Shown: positions 51,693 through 61,171, numbered from the stretch's first letter. The stretch: 64,000 bases of DNA from Streptomyces sp. A1277 (GCF_004795015.1 NZ_SSBI01000017.1:62001-126000), one strand, 5' to 3'. The notes: generated from the sequence alone by a model not told the origin. A program made the numbers and translations.

Positions 51693-52807
51693 AGGGCCGC
51701 CTCCTTCTCGGTCGTGAGGGCGTTGCCGGCGGCGAGCTCTTCGCCGACCTTCTGCTGCTGGCGGCGGGTCCCGTAACGGCGGACCAGTTCGTAGCTGATG
51801 ACGACGGAGATCACGATCAGGCCCTGCATGATCGTGGCGATCTCCTTCTCGAAACCGAACTGGTCGAGCGGGGACGACGCCTTGTCCAGGAACGCGATCA
51901 GCAGGGCGCTGAGCGCGATGCCCACCGGGTGGTTCCGGCCGAGCAGGGCGATGGTGATGCCGGTGAAGCCGATGCCCACGGGGAAGTCGAGGCTGTAGGT
52001 GTGGGTGTCGCCGAGCAGCGTCGGCATGCCCGCCAGGCCGGCGACGGCGCCGGAGACCAGCATCGAGGTGAGGACCATCTTCTTGGCGTCCACACCGGAT
52101 GCCTGGGCGGCGCTCTCGCTGGCCCCGGTGGCCCGCAGGTCGAAGCCGAAGCGGGTGCGGTTCAGGACGAACCAGTAGACGAGGCCGCAGCCGGCGGCGA
52201 CGAAGGTGAAGCCGTAGATCTCGCCGGACTCGGCGCCCAGGGAGAGCCCCGGGAACCAGCCGGACTCGTGGATCTCGCCGGTGGTGAGGTTGTTGGACCC
52301 GGTGGCCTGGTCGCCGAAGTTCTTCGGCAGGATCAGCCAGGCGATCAGCGAGGTCGCGATGGAGTTGAGCATGATCGTCGCGACGACCTCGCTCACGCCC
52401 CGGGTCGTCTTGAGGATGCCCGCGATGCCCGCCCAGAAGGCGCCCACCAGCATCGCCACGATCACGATGAGGGCGATCTCCAGCGGCCCGGGGAGGTCGA
52501 CGCTCGCGCCGACGAGGGCCGCCATCATCGCCGCGAGACGGTACTGCCCGTCGACGCCGATGTTGAAGAGGTTCATCCGGAAGCCGACCGCGACCGCGAG
52601 GGCGGCCAGGTAGTACGTACCGGCCTGGTTGATGATCAGCACCTGGACGTCGGAGTACGACGCCTGCTCGAACAGCAGCCGGTACAGCTCGAACGGGTCG
52701 CGGTCCGACACGAGCAGCACCAGGGTGCTGAGCACGAAGGCGACGACGAGGGCGAGTACCGGGCCGGCGAAGCCCAGGATCAGCCGGTCCTTGTCGAGTT
52801 TCTTCAT
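51689..52807 (-). CDS. ABC transporter permease, nucleoside-type (first permease)
   Basis: A 372-residue permease with about nine hydrophobic segments and the family loop AVAVGFRMNLFNIGVDGQYRLAAMMAALVG. With its partner it forms the channel for nucleoside uptake. Its ATG shares one base with the ATPase stop (TGATG), showing translational coupling along the operon ATPase-permease-permease-cdd. Confidence 0.9.
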   Translation of the reverse strand: MKKLDKDRLILGFAGPVLALVVAFVLSTLVLLVSDRDPFELYRLLFEQASYSDVQVLIINQAGTYYLAALAVAVGFRMNLFNIGVDGQYRLAAMMAALVGASVDLPGPLEIALIVIVAMLVGAFWAGIAGILKTTRGVSEVVATIMLNSIATSLIAWLILPKNFGDQATGSNNLTTGEIHESGWFPGLSLGAESGEIYGFTFVAAGCGLVYWFVLNRTRFGFDLRATGASESAAQASGVDAKKMVLTSMLVSGAVAGLAGMPTLLGDTHTYSLDFPVGIGFTGITIALLGRNHPVGIALSALLIAFLDKASSPLDQFGFEKEIATIMQGLIVISVVISYELVRRYGTRRQQQKVGEELAAGNALTTEKEAAL

Positions 52808-54339
52808 CAGACCTCGTCCTCCGGTGCTGCTTCGAGGTGCCCTGCGGCGGCGCCGGTCATGGCCGAACCCAGTTCCTCGGGGGTGATGGTCGCGGGGTCG
52901 GCGTCCGCGACCAGCTGTCCGCGGTACATGACGCGCAGGGTGTCGGAGAGCCCGATGAGCTCGTCCAGGTCCGCGGAGATGAGCAGGACGGCGAGTCCTT
53001 CGCGGCGGGCCTCGCGGATCTGGTCCCAGATCTGCGCCTGCGCGCCGACGTCCACGCCGCGGGTGGGGTGGGCGGCGATCAGGAGCTTGGGCGCGTGGCT
53101 CATCTCGCGGCCGACGATCAGCTTCTGCTGGTTGCCGCCGGACAGGGAGCCTGCCGTGACCTCGATGCCCGGGGTGCGGACGTCGTACTCGCGCACGATC
53201 CGGACGGTGTCCTGGCGGGCCGCCTTGGGGTCGAGCAGGAAGCCCCGGCTGTTCGGCTTCTCGGTGACGTGGCCGAGGATGCGGTTCTCCCAGAGCGGGG
53301 CGTCCAGCAGGATGCCGTGCCGGTGCCGGTCCTCGGGGATGTAGCCGATGCCGCCCTCGCGCCGCTTGCGGGTGGGGGCGCGCGTGATGTCCTCCTCGTC
53401 CAGCGTGATCACTCCGCTGTCCGGCGTCCGCATGCCGATGAGGGCGTCGATCAGCTCGGTCTGGCCGTTGCCCTCGACGCCCGCAATGCCGAGGACCTCG
53501 CCCTTGTGGATGGTGAAGTCGACGTCGGACAGCACGTCGCGGACGACTCCGTCCGGGTCCGTCATGGCGAGGGAGAGCCCCTCGACGCGGAGCATCGGCA
53601 CGTCCGTCACCGTGGACTCACGGGTCTCGGGCGACGGCAGTTCGCTGCCGACCATCAGTTCGGCGAGCTGCTTGGTGGTGGTGTGCGCGGGGTCGGCGGT
53701 GCCGACCGTCGTGCCGCGCCGGATCACGGTGATCTCGTCGGCGACCGAAAGCACCTCGCCGAGCTTGTGCGAGATGAAGATGACGGTCAGGCCCTCGGCC
53801 TTGAGCTCGCGGAGGTTCGCGAAGAGCGCGTCCACCTCCTGCGGGACGAGCACCGCGGTCGGCTCGTCGAGGATGAGGATGCGGGCACCGCGGTAGAGGA
53901 CCTTGAGGATCTCCACGCGCTGCCGGTCGGCGACCCCCAGGTCCTCGACGAGCGCGTCGGGCCGGACGCCCAGGCCGTACGCGTCGGAGATCTCCTTGAT
54001 CTTCTTCCGTGCGGCGGAGCCGATGCCGTGCAGCTTCTCGCCGCCGAGGACGACGTTCTCCAGGACGGTGAAGTTGTCGGCGAGCATGAAGTGCTGGTGC
54101 ACCATGCCGATGCCGCGGGCGATGGCGTCGCCCGGGTTGGAGAACGAGACCTGCTCGCCGTCCACGGCGATGGTGCCCTCGTCCGGCTTCTGCATGCCGT
54201 AGAGGATCTTCATCAGGGTGGACTTGCCGGCGCCGTTCTCGCCGACGAGGGCGTGGACCGTGCCCTTGCGGACGGTGATGCCGATGTCGTGGTTGGCGAC
54301 CACGCCGGGGAAACGCTTGGTGATGCCGTGCAGTTCCAC
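52807..54339 (-). CDS. ABC transporter ATP-binding protein, nucleoside-type (double ATPase)
   Basis: A 510-residue protein with two fused ATPase domains. The first has Walker A GENGAGKST and Walker B ILILDEPT; the second has the weak P-loop GVEGNGQTE and signature SLSGGNQQK. This is the RbsA/MglA/NupO pattern. The GTG at 54339 is the first standard start, but no ribosome-binding site precedes it. A strong AAGGAG lies further up, followed by in-frame GTC ATC (54369-54364), as if the original start had been altered. A nucleoside operator lies 108 bases upstream. Confidence 0.9.
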   Translation of the reverse strand: MELHGITKRFPGVVANHDIGITVRKGTVHALVGENGAGKSTLMKILYGMQKPDEGTIAVDGEQVSFSNPGDAIARGIGMVHQHFMLADNFTVLENVVLGGEKLHGIGSAARKKIKEISDAYGLGVRPDALVEDLGVADRQRVEILKVLYRGARILILDEPTAVLVPQEVDALFANLRELKAEGLTVIFISHKLGEVLSVADEITVIRRGTTVGTADPAHTTTKQLAELMVGSELPSPETRESTVTDVPMLRVEGLSLAMTDPDGVVRDVLSDVDFTIHKGEVLGIAGVEGNGQTELIDALIGMRTPDSGVITLDEEDITRAPTRKRREGGIGYIPEDRHRHGILLDAPLWENRILGHVTEKPNSRGFLLDPKAARQDTVRIVREYDVRTPGIEVTAGSLSGGNQQKLIVGREMSHAPKLLIAAHPTRGVDVGAQAQIWDQIREARREGLAVLLISADLDELIGLSDTLRVMYRGQLVADADPATITPEELGSAMTGAAAGHLEAAPEDEV

Positions 54340-54446
54340 GGCGGGGGGGCTGCTGGACGCGTTGATGACGCACTCTCCTTGGCCGGACAGGAGTGGGGCG
54401 GAGGGGCAGGGCGGGGCGGGGTGAAGTTATCGCGCCTGAGAGCTGT

Positions 54447-54458
54447 CTACACGCGTAG
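54447..54458. promoter_or_regulatory. Nucleoside-regulon operator upstream of the ABC ATPase
   Basis: CTACACGCGTAG, one base different from the perfect CTACGCGCGTAG palindrome. It lies 108-119 bases upstream of the annotated start (about 81 from the strong ribosome-binding region). Confidence 0.6.
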
Positions 54459-54567
54459 CGTTGCTGAATCGTCAGACGCTCGCGTGCGGCAGGGCCGGAA
54501 CACCGGGTCCGCGGCCTGTCCGAGAGTGCACTGCGACGGGCGGAACTCACTTCGAGGAGTATCCCGC

Positions 54568-54602
54568 AGGCCCGGAGCGGCGGTGCCGCGCGCTCCGGGC
54601 CT
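54568..54602. terminator. Terminator hairpin downstream of bmp
   Basis: AGGCCCGGAGCG (54568-54579) pairs with CGCTCCGGGCCT (54591-54602), just past the bmp stop (minus strand) at 54630. It separates bmp from the ABC operon, which therefore needs its own promoter. Confidence 0.75.
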
Positions 54603-54629
54603 GGGATGCCAGCCGTACGACGGGGGTCG

Positions 54630-55685
54630 TTACGGGGCGGTCTTGACGGTGATCTTGCCGTCGATGATCTCCTGCTTGGCCTTGTCGACGGCCGAGATGA
54701 CGTCGGTCATCTTGGTGAACGCCGGGTTCGACGTGGCCAGGCCGACGCCGTCCTTGTCCAGGCCGTAGCGGACCTCACCGGACTGCGGCTTGCCGTCCTT
54801 CACGGACTTGATCAGGTTGAGCACGGAGTCCTCGACGTCCTTGGTGACCGAGGTCAGGATGGACTCCTTGTAGGCGGCGAGGCCCTTCTGGTTGTACTGG
54901 TCGGAGTCGACGCCGATGTTCCACTTGCCGGCCTTGGAGACGGCCTCGATCGCACCGGAACCGGCCAGACCGGCCGCCGAGTAGACCACGTCGGCCTTCT
55001 TGTCGAGCTGGCCCTGGGCCGCGGCCTTGCCGAGGTCGGGCTTGGAGAAGCCGTCGAAGTTCGGCGGCTGGGTCAGGTACTGGGAGATCACCTTCACCGA
55101 GGAGTCGGTGTCCTTGACGCCCTGCGTGAAGCCGGCCTCGAACTTCTTGATCAGCGGGGTCTCGACACCGCCGATGAAGCCGACCGTCTTGGTCTTGGTG
55201 ACCTTGGCGGCGGCGACACCCGCGAGGTAGGAGCCCTGCTCCTCGTTGAAGACGATGTTGGCGATGTTCGGGCCGGTCACCGAGGCGTCGTCGATGATGC
55301 CGAAGGTGGTCTTCGGGAACTTCGGCGCGACCTTCTTGATGGCGGGCGCGTAGGCGAAGCCGACGCCGATGACCGGGTTGTTCCCGGCGCGGGCCAGCGA
55401 GGTGAGGCGCTGGACCTTGTCCGCGTCCGACTCGCCGTCCGAGGGCTCGGCCTCGGTGCCCTTGACGTCGAGCTCCTTCTCGGCCTTGGCCAGACCCGCG
55501 TACGCGGCGTCGTTGAACGACTGGTCGCCGCGGCCGCCGATGTCGTACGCGAGGGCGGTCTTGCTGCCCTTGGAGTCGGGGCTGCTGCTGCTCGACGAGG
55601 AGGACGAGTCGCCGCACGCGGTAACGCCGAGCGCGAGTGCCGCGGACATGACGCCCGCAGCGGCAATGCTAGTGATCCGGCGCAA
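54630..55685 (-). CDS. BMP family nucleoside-binding lipoprotein
   Basis: A 351-residue BMP/PnrA-type lipoprotein. The signal RRITSIAAAGVMSAALALGVTACG ends in the lipobox VTAC; a Ser-rich linker follows. The binding domain has GGRGDQSFNDAAYAGL, IIDDASVTGPNIANIVFNEEQGSYLAG and GFIGGVETPLIKKFEAGF. Members bind purine and pyrimidine nucleosides and deliver them to ABC permeases such as those downstream. A weaker operator half-site lies 61 bases before the start. Confidence 0.92.
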   Translation of the reverse strand: MRRITSIAAAGVMSAALALGVTACGDSSSSSSSSSPDSKGSKTALAYDIGGRGDQSFNDAAYAGLAKAEKELDVKGTEAEPSDGESDADKVQRLTSLARAGNNPVIGVGFAYAPAIKKVAPKFPKTTFGIIDDASVTGPNIANIVFNEEQGSYLAGVAAAKVTKTKTVGFIGGVETPLIKKFEAGFTQGVKDTDSSVKVISQYLTQPPNFDGFSKPDLGKAAAQGQLDKKADVVYSAAGLAGSGAIEAVSKAGKWNIGVDSDQYNQKGLAAYKESILTSVTKDVEDSVLNLIKSVKDGKPQSGEVRYGLDKDGVGLATSNPAFTKMTDVISAVDKAKQEIIDGKITVKTAP

Positions 55686-55745
55686 GGGAAGGCTCCTTCA
55701 AACCTGACCGAAGCGCCTCTTCCGGCGCTGGTTTCGCGGCGATCG

Positions 55746-55757
55746 TAACGCGCGTAG
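55746..55757. promoter_or_regulatory. Degenerate nucleoside-regulon operator upstream of bmp
   Basis: TAACGCGCGTAG: the right half CGCGTAG (followed by A) is perfect, the left half has two changes from CTACGCGCGTAG. It is 61-72 bases upstream of the bmp start. Confidence 0.5.
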
Positions 55758-55823
55758 ATGTCAGATAAAGCCCTGTACGGAAGCCGTTATCGGATCGTCG
55801 TGAATCGGGAGCGACCTGTCCGG

Positions 55824-57062
55824 TTACGGATGGTTGCCGTGGAGCAACGCGGCGGCGGTGAAGAGTTCGACGCCCACGGTGATCGCCTCCTCGTCCGCGT
55901 CGAAGTCGCCCCGGTGGAGGTCCAGCCCGCGCGTGTCGCCGGGGGTACGGACCCCGAGGCGCGCCATGGCCCCCGGGACGTGCTCCAGGTACCAGGAGAA
56001 GTCCTCGCCGCCCAGGCTCTGGTCGGTGTCCTCGATGGCGTACGGGCCCCGGCGGGCGGACATGGCGCCGGCGAGGAGGTCGATCGCGGCGGCTTCGTTG
56101 ACGACGGGCGGGACGCCGCGGACGTAGTTGACCACCGTCTTGGCGCGGTACATCCCGGCGACCTCGTCGATCGCGGCGTGCACCAGGTCGGGGGCCTCGC
56201 GCCAGGCCCTGAGGTCCAGGCAGCGGACCGTGCCGGACAGCTCCGCGTGCTGCGGGATGACGTTGCAGGCGTGGCCGGTCTCCAGCCGCCCCCAGGTCAG
56301 CGCGAGCCCGGACCGGGCGTCGACCCGCCGGGCCAGCAGGGCGGGCACCTCGGTGGCGACCTTGGCGGCGGCGGTGACCAGGTCCGTGGTCAGGTGCGGG
56401 CGGGCGGTGTGGCCGCCGGGCCCGTCCAGGGAGAGTTCGAGACGGTCGCAGGCGGAGGTGATCGCGCCGACCCGCAGCCCGATCCGGCCGACGTCCACCT
56501 TGGGGTCGCAGTGCACCCCGATGATCCTCCCGACGCCCTCCAGCGCCCCGGAGTCGATCGCGTCGGGCGCCCCGCCGGGCAGCACCTCCTCGGCCGGCTG
56601 GAAGATCAGCCGCACGGGGTCGGGCAGCAGCCCCCGCCGGTCCAGCTCGGCGAGCACGAGGCCGGCGCCGAGGACGGTGGCGGTGTGGATGTCGTGCCCG
56701 CAGGCGTGCGCCCGGTCGGGCACGGTGGAGCGGTACGGGACGCCGGTCTTGCTGTCCGGGATCGGCAGCGCGTCGATGTCCGCCCGCAGCGCGAGCATGG
56801 GCCGCGTGCTCTCCCCGCGCGTCCCCACGTCGCAGAGGAGCCCGGTCCCGGAGGCGAGCACCCGCGGCGCGAGCCCCGCCTGCTCCAGCCGGGCCTTGAT
56901 CGCCGCGGTGGTGCGGAACTCCTGATTGCCGAGCTCGGGGTGCATGTGCAGGTCTCTGCGGAAGGCGATCAGCTCGGCGCGCAGCGCTTCGGGGAGGGCG
57001 CCGGGCAGGGGTTCGCCCTGGGGCAGGTCGGCATCGGTCTCGGGGCAGATCAACTGGCTCAC
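55824..57062 (-). CDS. M20-family amidohydrolase
   Basis: A 412-residue M20/M40 metallo-amidohydrolase. Motifs are RRDLHMHPELGNQEF at the N-terminus, the metal-binding ACGHDIHTA, FQPAEEVLPGG, and LGGEDFSWYLEHVPG near the C-terminus. Family members hydrolyse N-acyl amino acids or indole-acetyl conjugates. The start is taken at the GTG at 57062 because conservation begins soon after; no strong ribosome-binding site is visible. It lies upstream of bmp on the same strand. Confidence 0.88.
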   Translation of the reverse strand: MSQLICPETDADLPQGEPLPGALPEALRAELIAFRRDLHMHPELGNQEFRTTAAIKARLEQAGLAPRVLASGTGLLCDVGTRGESTRPMLALRADIDALPIPDSKTGVPYRSTVPDRAHACGHDIHTATVLGAGLVLAELDRRGLLPDPVRLIFQPAEEVLPGGAPDAIDSGALEGVGRIIGVHCDPKVDVGRIGLRVGAITSACDRLELSLDGPGGHTARPHLTTDLVTAAAKVATEVPALLARRVDARSGLALTWGRLETGHACNVIPQHAELSGTVRCLDLRAWREAPDLVHAAIDEVAGMYRAKTVVNYVRGVPPVVNEAAAIDLLAGAMSARRGPYAIEDTDQSLGGEDFSWYLEHVPGAMARLGVRTPGDTRGLDLHRGDFDADEEAITVGVELFTAAALLHGNHP

Positions 57063-57214
57063 CTGTTGAAGGGTAAGCCTCTTCCCTCCACAACTGGCCA
57101 TGAAACAGGAAAACTTCAGCCACATAGGCGAATGAATGGCCGCGTCTCGGCGTGTGGGTTGGGCGCGGGGTGGGTAAACTGCCCGGCCGCCGCGCCGCAC
57201 CCGCAGGACCTTCG

Positions 57215-57829
57215 TCAGCCCTTCAGCCCCCGGCGCAGCGGGAAGAGCGCCAGCCCGATGCACAGGGCTCCGGCCGTCAGCAGATCCAGGCTCATGACCA
57301 TCAGGACGGCTCCGGCCAGCACCAGCAGCGGGGACCGGGCCGGGACCTCGTCCCGGCGGAAGAACGCGAGCAGGGTGACGAGTGCCAGCAGCCCGAGCCA
57401 GAACAGCATCGGCACCACCGAGTAGACGACCGGCATCACACCGGGCACGTCCTGCACCTTCTCGAACATGTCGCTCATCGCCTGCTTGTCCGCCGCGAGC
57501 AGTCCGACCACCAGGTCGATCGTGGCCTGGACCGCCACCGCGGCCGCCCCCAGCAGCCCCGCCCCGACCGCCACCCGGACGGCGGTCCGTCTGCCGCCAC
57601 GCACCCCGGCCGGCTGCCGCAGCCCCAGGAACACCGGAACGAACGCCCCCACACCGGCGAGGAAGAGCACGTGCGCCACCGACCACCACACCCCGGGCCC
57701 GTAGTCACCCACCGCCCGGCCGATCAGCCGCACCACGCCGTAGCCGGCCATCAGGGCCGGGCCTGCGAGGAACGCCTTCCCGGTCGCGGTGGGGGAGAGC
57801 TGAGGCTTCGTCAATTCCGTTGTCTGCAT
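57215..57829 (-). CDS. Hypothetical membrane protein
   Basis: A 204-residue protein with about six hydrophobic segments (LAGPALMAGYGVVRLIG, WWSVAHVLFLAGVGAFVPVFLG, VAVGAGLLGAAAVAVQATI, and so on). I recognise no functional family. The ATG at 57829 is used; nine further residues would be added by an upstream ATG. It converges toward nothing and is probably a single gene. Confidence 0.65.
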   Translation of the reverse strand: MQTTELTKPQLSPTATGKAFLAGPALMAGYGVVRLIGRAVGDYGPGVWWSVAHVLFLAGVGAFVPVFLGLRQPAGVRGGRRTAVRVAVGAGLLGAAAVAVQATIDLVVGLLAADKQAMSDMFEKVQDVPGVMPVVYSVVPMLFWLGLLALVTLLAFFRRDEVPARSPLLVLAGAVLMVMSLDLLTAGALCIGLALFPLRRGLKG

Positions 57830-57928
57830 GGCTTCATGTTCGCGTCGCGCCCGCACCGGCAGCTATAGGGGATGCCCCTGGCGTACCCCTGACCCGGACT
57901 CCGTGGCAGGTCGGGGACGGACTCGGGG

Positions 57929-58987
57929 TCATGCCTCCGTAGCGATGGCCGTCGCCCGCCACGGGGCCAGGCGGTGGACGTCCCGGGCCGTCTCCGTGAC
58001 CCCGCTCAGGAAGCCCTGGGCTCTCGGGGAGGCCGTGGCGTGGAGCCATTCCGGGGCGATGTCGCAGACGGCGACCTTGACCTCGGTGCCGGTGAGGGCG
58101 AGGGGCAGGGTGTGGACCACCGTGGAGGGGAAGCTCAGGACCGTGCGGCCGATGGGGCCCCGGCGGGCGATGAGTTCCAGCGGGAGGTCCGGGCGGACGA
58201 TCTCCAGGCCGGTGGCCGCCTCCAGGGCGTGCAGCTTCTCGGTGGACTCGCGGCGGTGGGCGAAGTAGCGGGTGGCGCCGTGCGTACGGGCCAGGGCCGC
58301 GACCGCCTCCAGGTAGCGGGCCCGGTCGACCACGCCCGTCTCGACCAGGGAGGTGCCGACCAGGTCCGCGCCCTTGGTGAGCAGCGGCGGGCCGAAGCGG
58401 GAGCGGGTCCAGGAGAAGGTGTTCGGGATGAGGGTGACGCCCGGCGGCGGGATGACCGGCATGGCGGTGAACAGCTCGACCTCGCGGACCGCAGACGGGG
58501 TGAAGCGGCGGCGGGCGGTGGCCGTCACGGGGGCGAGGGCCAGTTCGCGGGGGCCGGAGCCGCCGCGCCGGTGCCAGCGGACCAGGCGCTCGCCCCGGGT
58601 GAGCTGGGCGACGAACTCCATGGTGGCGGTGCCGTCGTCCACCACGGTGAGGCGGCGGGGGCGTACCAGCGAGAGCAGGAGCTGTACGTAACGGGAGAAC
58701 GGGTCGCCGATGACGATGTGGTCGGCGTTCCGCACGAGCCTGGTGAGGGCGCGCAGCGACTTCAGCGGGGTGCCGGAGTCGCCGCGGGCCTCCTGCCAGC
58801 GCACGGTCATGCCCTCGTCGCGGGCCAGCTCCGCCATCCGGCGCAGCTGGCCGCGCGACATCGGGTCGAGCGGGGGGAGGACGACGACGGTGACGTCCGT
58901 GAGGACGCGTCCGCCGCCTCCCTCGGTGACGGCCCACTCCAGGACGTTCAGGAGCTGGACCGGGCTCTCGACGAAGGCGAGGTTCAC
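57929..58987 (-). CDS. Putative glycosyltransferase (polysialyltransferase-like)
   Basis: A 352-residue protein. NLAFVESPVQLLNVLEWA is the opening typical of glycosyltransferase-52/polysialyltransferase-like proteins; later VVDDGTATMEFVAQLTRGE and SGVTET-type segments fit. The GTG at 58987 starts the conserved part. It is the last gene of the minus-strand operon with neuB and neuA, matching S. coelicolor SCO4882 in position. A role in polymerising the sialic-type sugar onto a wall polymer is inferred from context. Confidence 0.7.
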   Translation of the reverse strand: MNLAFVESPVQLLNVLEWAVTEGGGGRVLTDVTVVVLPPLDPMSRGQLRRMAELARDEGMTVRWQEARGDSGTPLKSLRALTRLVRNADHIVIGDPFSRYVQLLLSLVRPRRLTVVDDGTATMEFVAQLTRGERLVRWHRRGGSGPRELALAPVTATARRRFTPSAVREVELFTAMPVIPPPGVTLIPNTFSWTRSRFGPPLLTKGADLVGTSLVETGVVDRARYLEAVAALARTHGATRYFAHRRESTEKLHALEAATGLEIVRPDLPLELIARRGPIGRTVLSFPSTVVHTLPLALTGTEVKVAVCDIAPEWLHATASPRAQGFLSGVTETARDVHRLAPWRATAIATEA

Positions 58988-58998
58988 CGGCCGGCCCG

Positions 58999-59934
58999 TC
59001 AGACCGCGACCGGCTCGGCGGCCGGGGCCGTCCCGCCGTTCTCCGCGACGACGCCCGGGACCCGGCGGAGCTTCTTCATCGGGCCGAGCTCGGACTCGTA
59101 GACCTTCTTGACGCCGTCGCCGAGGGACGCCTCGATGGTGCGGATGTCGCGGACGAGGCGGGTGAGGCCCTGGGGTTCGACGGACGCGGCCTGGTCGGAG
59201 CCCCACATGGCGCGGTCCAGGGTGATGTGGCGCTCGACGAACGCGGCGCCGAGGGCGACGGCGGCGAGGGTGGTCTGGAGGCCGGTCTCGTGGCCGCTGT
59301 AGCCGATCGGGACGTTGGGGTACTCCTGCTGGAGGGTGTGGATGACCCGCAGGTTCAGCTCCTCGGCCTTCGCCGGGTACGTGGAGGTGGCGTGGCAGAG
59401 CAGGATGTTGTCGGAGCCGAGGACCTCGACGGCGTGCCGGATCTGGCGCGGGGTCGACATGCCGGTGGAGAGGATCACCGTGCGGCCGGTGGCGCGCAGG
59501 GTGCGCAGCAGTTCGTCGTCGGTGAGCGAGGCGGAGGCCACCTTGTGGGCGGGGACGTCGAACTTCTCCAGGAAGGTGACGGCCTCGGTGTCCCACGGGG
59601 AGGCGAACCAGTCGATGCCGCGCTCGGCGCAGTGCTCGGAGATGGCCCGGTACTCGCTCTCGCCGAACTCGACGCGGTGGCGGTAGTCGATGTACGTCAT
59701 CCGGCCCCAGGGGGTGTCGCGCTCGATGTCCCACTGGTCGCGGGGGGTGCAGATCTCCGGGGTGCGCTTCTGGAACTTGACGGCGTCGCAGCCGGCTTCG
59801 GCCGCCACGTCGATGAGCGCGAGGGCGTTGTCGAGGTCGCCGTTGTGGTTGATGCCGATCTCGCCGGTGATGTACACGGGGTTGCCGGGTCCGGCGGTGC
59901 GGTTGCCGAGGGTGCGCAGACGGGAGGTGCTCAT
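58999..59934 (-). CDS. neuB: Sialic/nonulosonic acid synthase (NeuB family)
   Basis: A 311-residue NeuB-type synthase. It condenses phosphoenolpyruvate with a hexosamine or mannose (phosphate) to give a nonulosonic acid. The start is VYITGEIGINHNGDLDNALALIDVAAEAGCDAVKFQKR; metal His residues sit in CHATSTYPAK and YSGHETG, and FVERHITLDRAMWGSDQAAS is the usual substrate region. It lacks the C-terminal antifreeze-like (SAF) domain of many NeuB proteins. Homologues in S. coelicolor are linked to Kdn teichulosonic acid. Confidence 0.88.
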   Translation of the reverse strand: MSTSRLRTLGNRTAGPGNPVYITGEIGINHNGDLDNALALIDVAAEAGCDAVKFQKRTPEICTPRDQWDIERDTPWGRMTYIDYRHRVEFGESEYRAISEHCAERGIDWFASPWDTEAVTFLEKFDVPAHKVASASLTDDELLRTLRATGRTVILSTGMSTPRQIRHAVEVLGSDNILLCHATSTYPAKAEELNLRVIHTLQQEYPNVPIGYSGHETGLQTTLAAVALGAAFVERHITLDRAMWGSDQAASVEPQGLTRLVRDIRTIEASLGDGVKKVYESELGPMKKLRRVPGVVAENGGTAPAAEPVAV

Positions 59935-59944
59935 GGGAGGTTCC

Positions 59945-61171
59945 TTAATCGGTGGGGGCTGAGGCGTCGGTGAGGGTGGGGCCCAGGAGCCAGGCCGCGA
60001 TCTCGCGGATGGCGCCGGAGCCGCCGGGGTCGGTCGTCACGGCGCGCGCCGCCGCGCGCACCGAGTCGTGGGCGTTCGCGACGGCGACGGGCCAGCCGGC
60101 GAGCGCGAAGCAGGGGAGGTCGTTGACGTCGTTGCCGACGTACATGACGCGTTCGGGGGCGAGGGACTGCTCGTCGCACCACTGCTTGAGCGCGAGGTCC
60201 TTGCGGTCGATGCCGTGCAGGACGGGGACGCGGAGCTTGTGGGCGCGGGCGGCGACGACCGGGTTCTGTTCCGTGGAGAGGATCAGGAGCGGTACGCCCG
60301 CCTTGCGCAGCGCGGCGATGCCGAGCCCGTCGCCCCGGTGCACGGCGACGGTCTCGCGGCCGTCGGCGTCGATGAGGACGCGGTCGTCGGTCTGGGTGCC
60401 GTCGAAGTCGAGGACGACCGCGTCGATGTCGTCGAGGGTGGGGAGCGGGGCCGGGTCCAGGAGCGGGGCGAGGGCGCGGGCGCGGGCCAGGTCGTGCGGG
60501 TCGTCGATCTCCAGGACCCGGGCCGGGTCGGTGCGCACGAGGGCGGTGTCGCCGAAGAAGCGGTGGCGGTGGGTGCGGAATCCGGCCGCGTCCATGGCGT
60601 AGGCGGCGCCCGTTTCGAGGAGGTCCTCGGGGCGGTCCTGGCGGCGGGGGCGGACGGACTTGTCGTGGTTGACGCCGTAGTTGTGGTCCTCGACCGCGCT
60701 GCCGTCGCGCCACAGGAAGCCGTGGAAGGGGGCGACGGTGACGGCGGTGTCGGCACCCTCGTGGGCGACGGCGGCGGCGACACCGTCGATGTCCTCGCGG
60801 GCGATGAAGGGGCTGGTGCACTGGACGAGCAGGACGACGTCCACCGTGCGCCCCCGCATGGCCTCGTAGGCGTCGAGGGCGTGCAGCACGGCGGCCTCGC
60901 TGGTGGCGGTGTCGCCGGCGATGGCCTCGGGGCGCTGTACGCAGTGCAGCCGGCCGCTCTCGCCGAGCGCTTCGCCGGCGGCGCGGGCCGCCTCCGCGAC
61001 GGCCGGGGCGTCGGTCGTCACGACGACGTCCGTGACCTCGCTCGACGCCAGGCAGGCGCGGACCGCGCGGACGACGAGCGGTACACCGCCGACCCGGGCG
61101 AGGTTCTTGGCCGGTACGCCCTTGGATCCGCCGCGTGCGGGGATCACGGCGAGCACGGTGGGCTGCGTCAT
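59945..61171 (-). CDS. neuA: CMP-nonulosonic acid synthetase fused to a HAD phosphatase
   Basis: A 408-residue fusion. Residues 1-235 are a cytidylyltransferase (AVIPARGGSKGVPAKNLARVGG, VVTTDAPAVAEAARAAG, VQCTSPFI); residues from about 245 are a KdsC-type HAD phosphatase with DFDGTQTDD starting at D255 and VMYVGNDVNDLPCFALAG. The phosphatase would remove phosphate from a 9-phosphate intermediate before CMP activation. The ATG at 61171 has GGAG at five bases. It lies ten bases upstream of neuB. Confidence 0.9.
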   Translation of the reverse strand: MTQPTVLAVIPARGGSKGVPAKNLARVGGVPLVVRAVRACLASSEVTDVVVTTDAPAVAEAARAAGEALGESGRLHCVQRPEAIAGDTATSEAAVLHALDAYEAMRGRTVDVVLLVQCTSPFIAREDIDGVAAAVAHEGADTAVTVAPFHGFLWRDGSAVEDHNYGVNHDKSVRPRRQDRPEDLLETGAAYAMDAAGFRTHRHRFFGDTALVRTDPARVLEIDDPHDLARARALAPLLDPAPLPTLDDIDAVVLDFDGTQTDDRVLIDADGRETVAVHRGDGLGIAALRKAGVPLLILSTEQNPVVAARAHKLRVPVLHGIDRKDLALKQWCDEQSLAPERVMYVGNDVNDLPCFALAGWPVAVANAHDSVRAAARAVTTDPGGSGAIREIAAWLLGPTLTDASAPTD

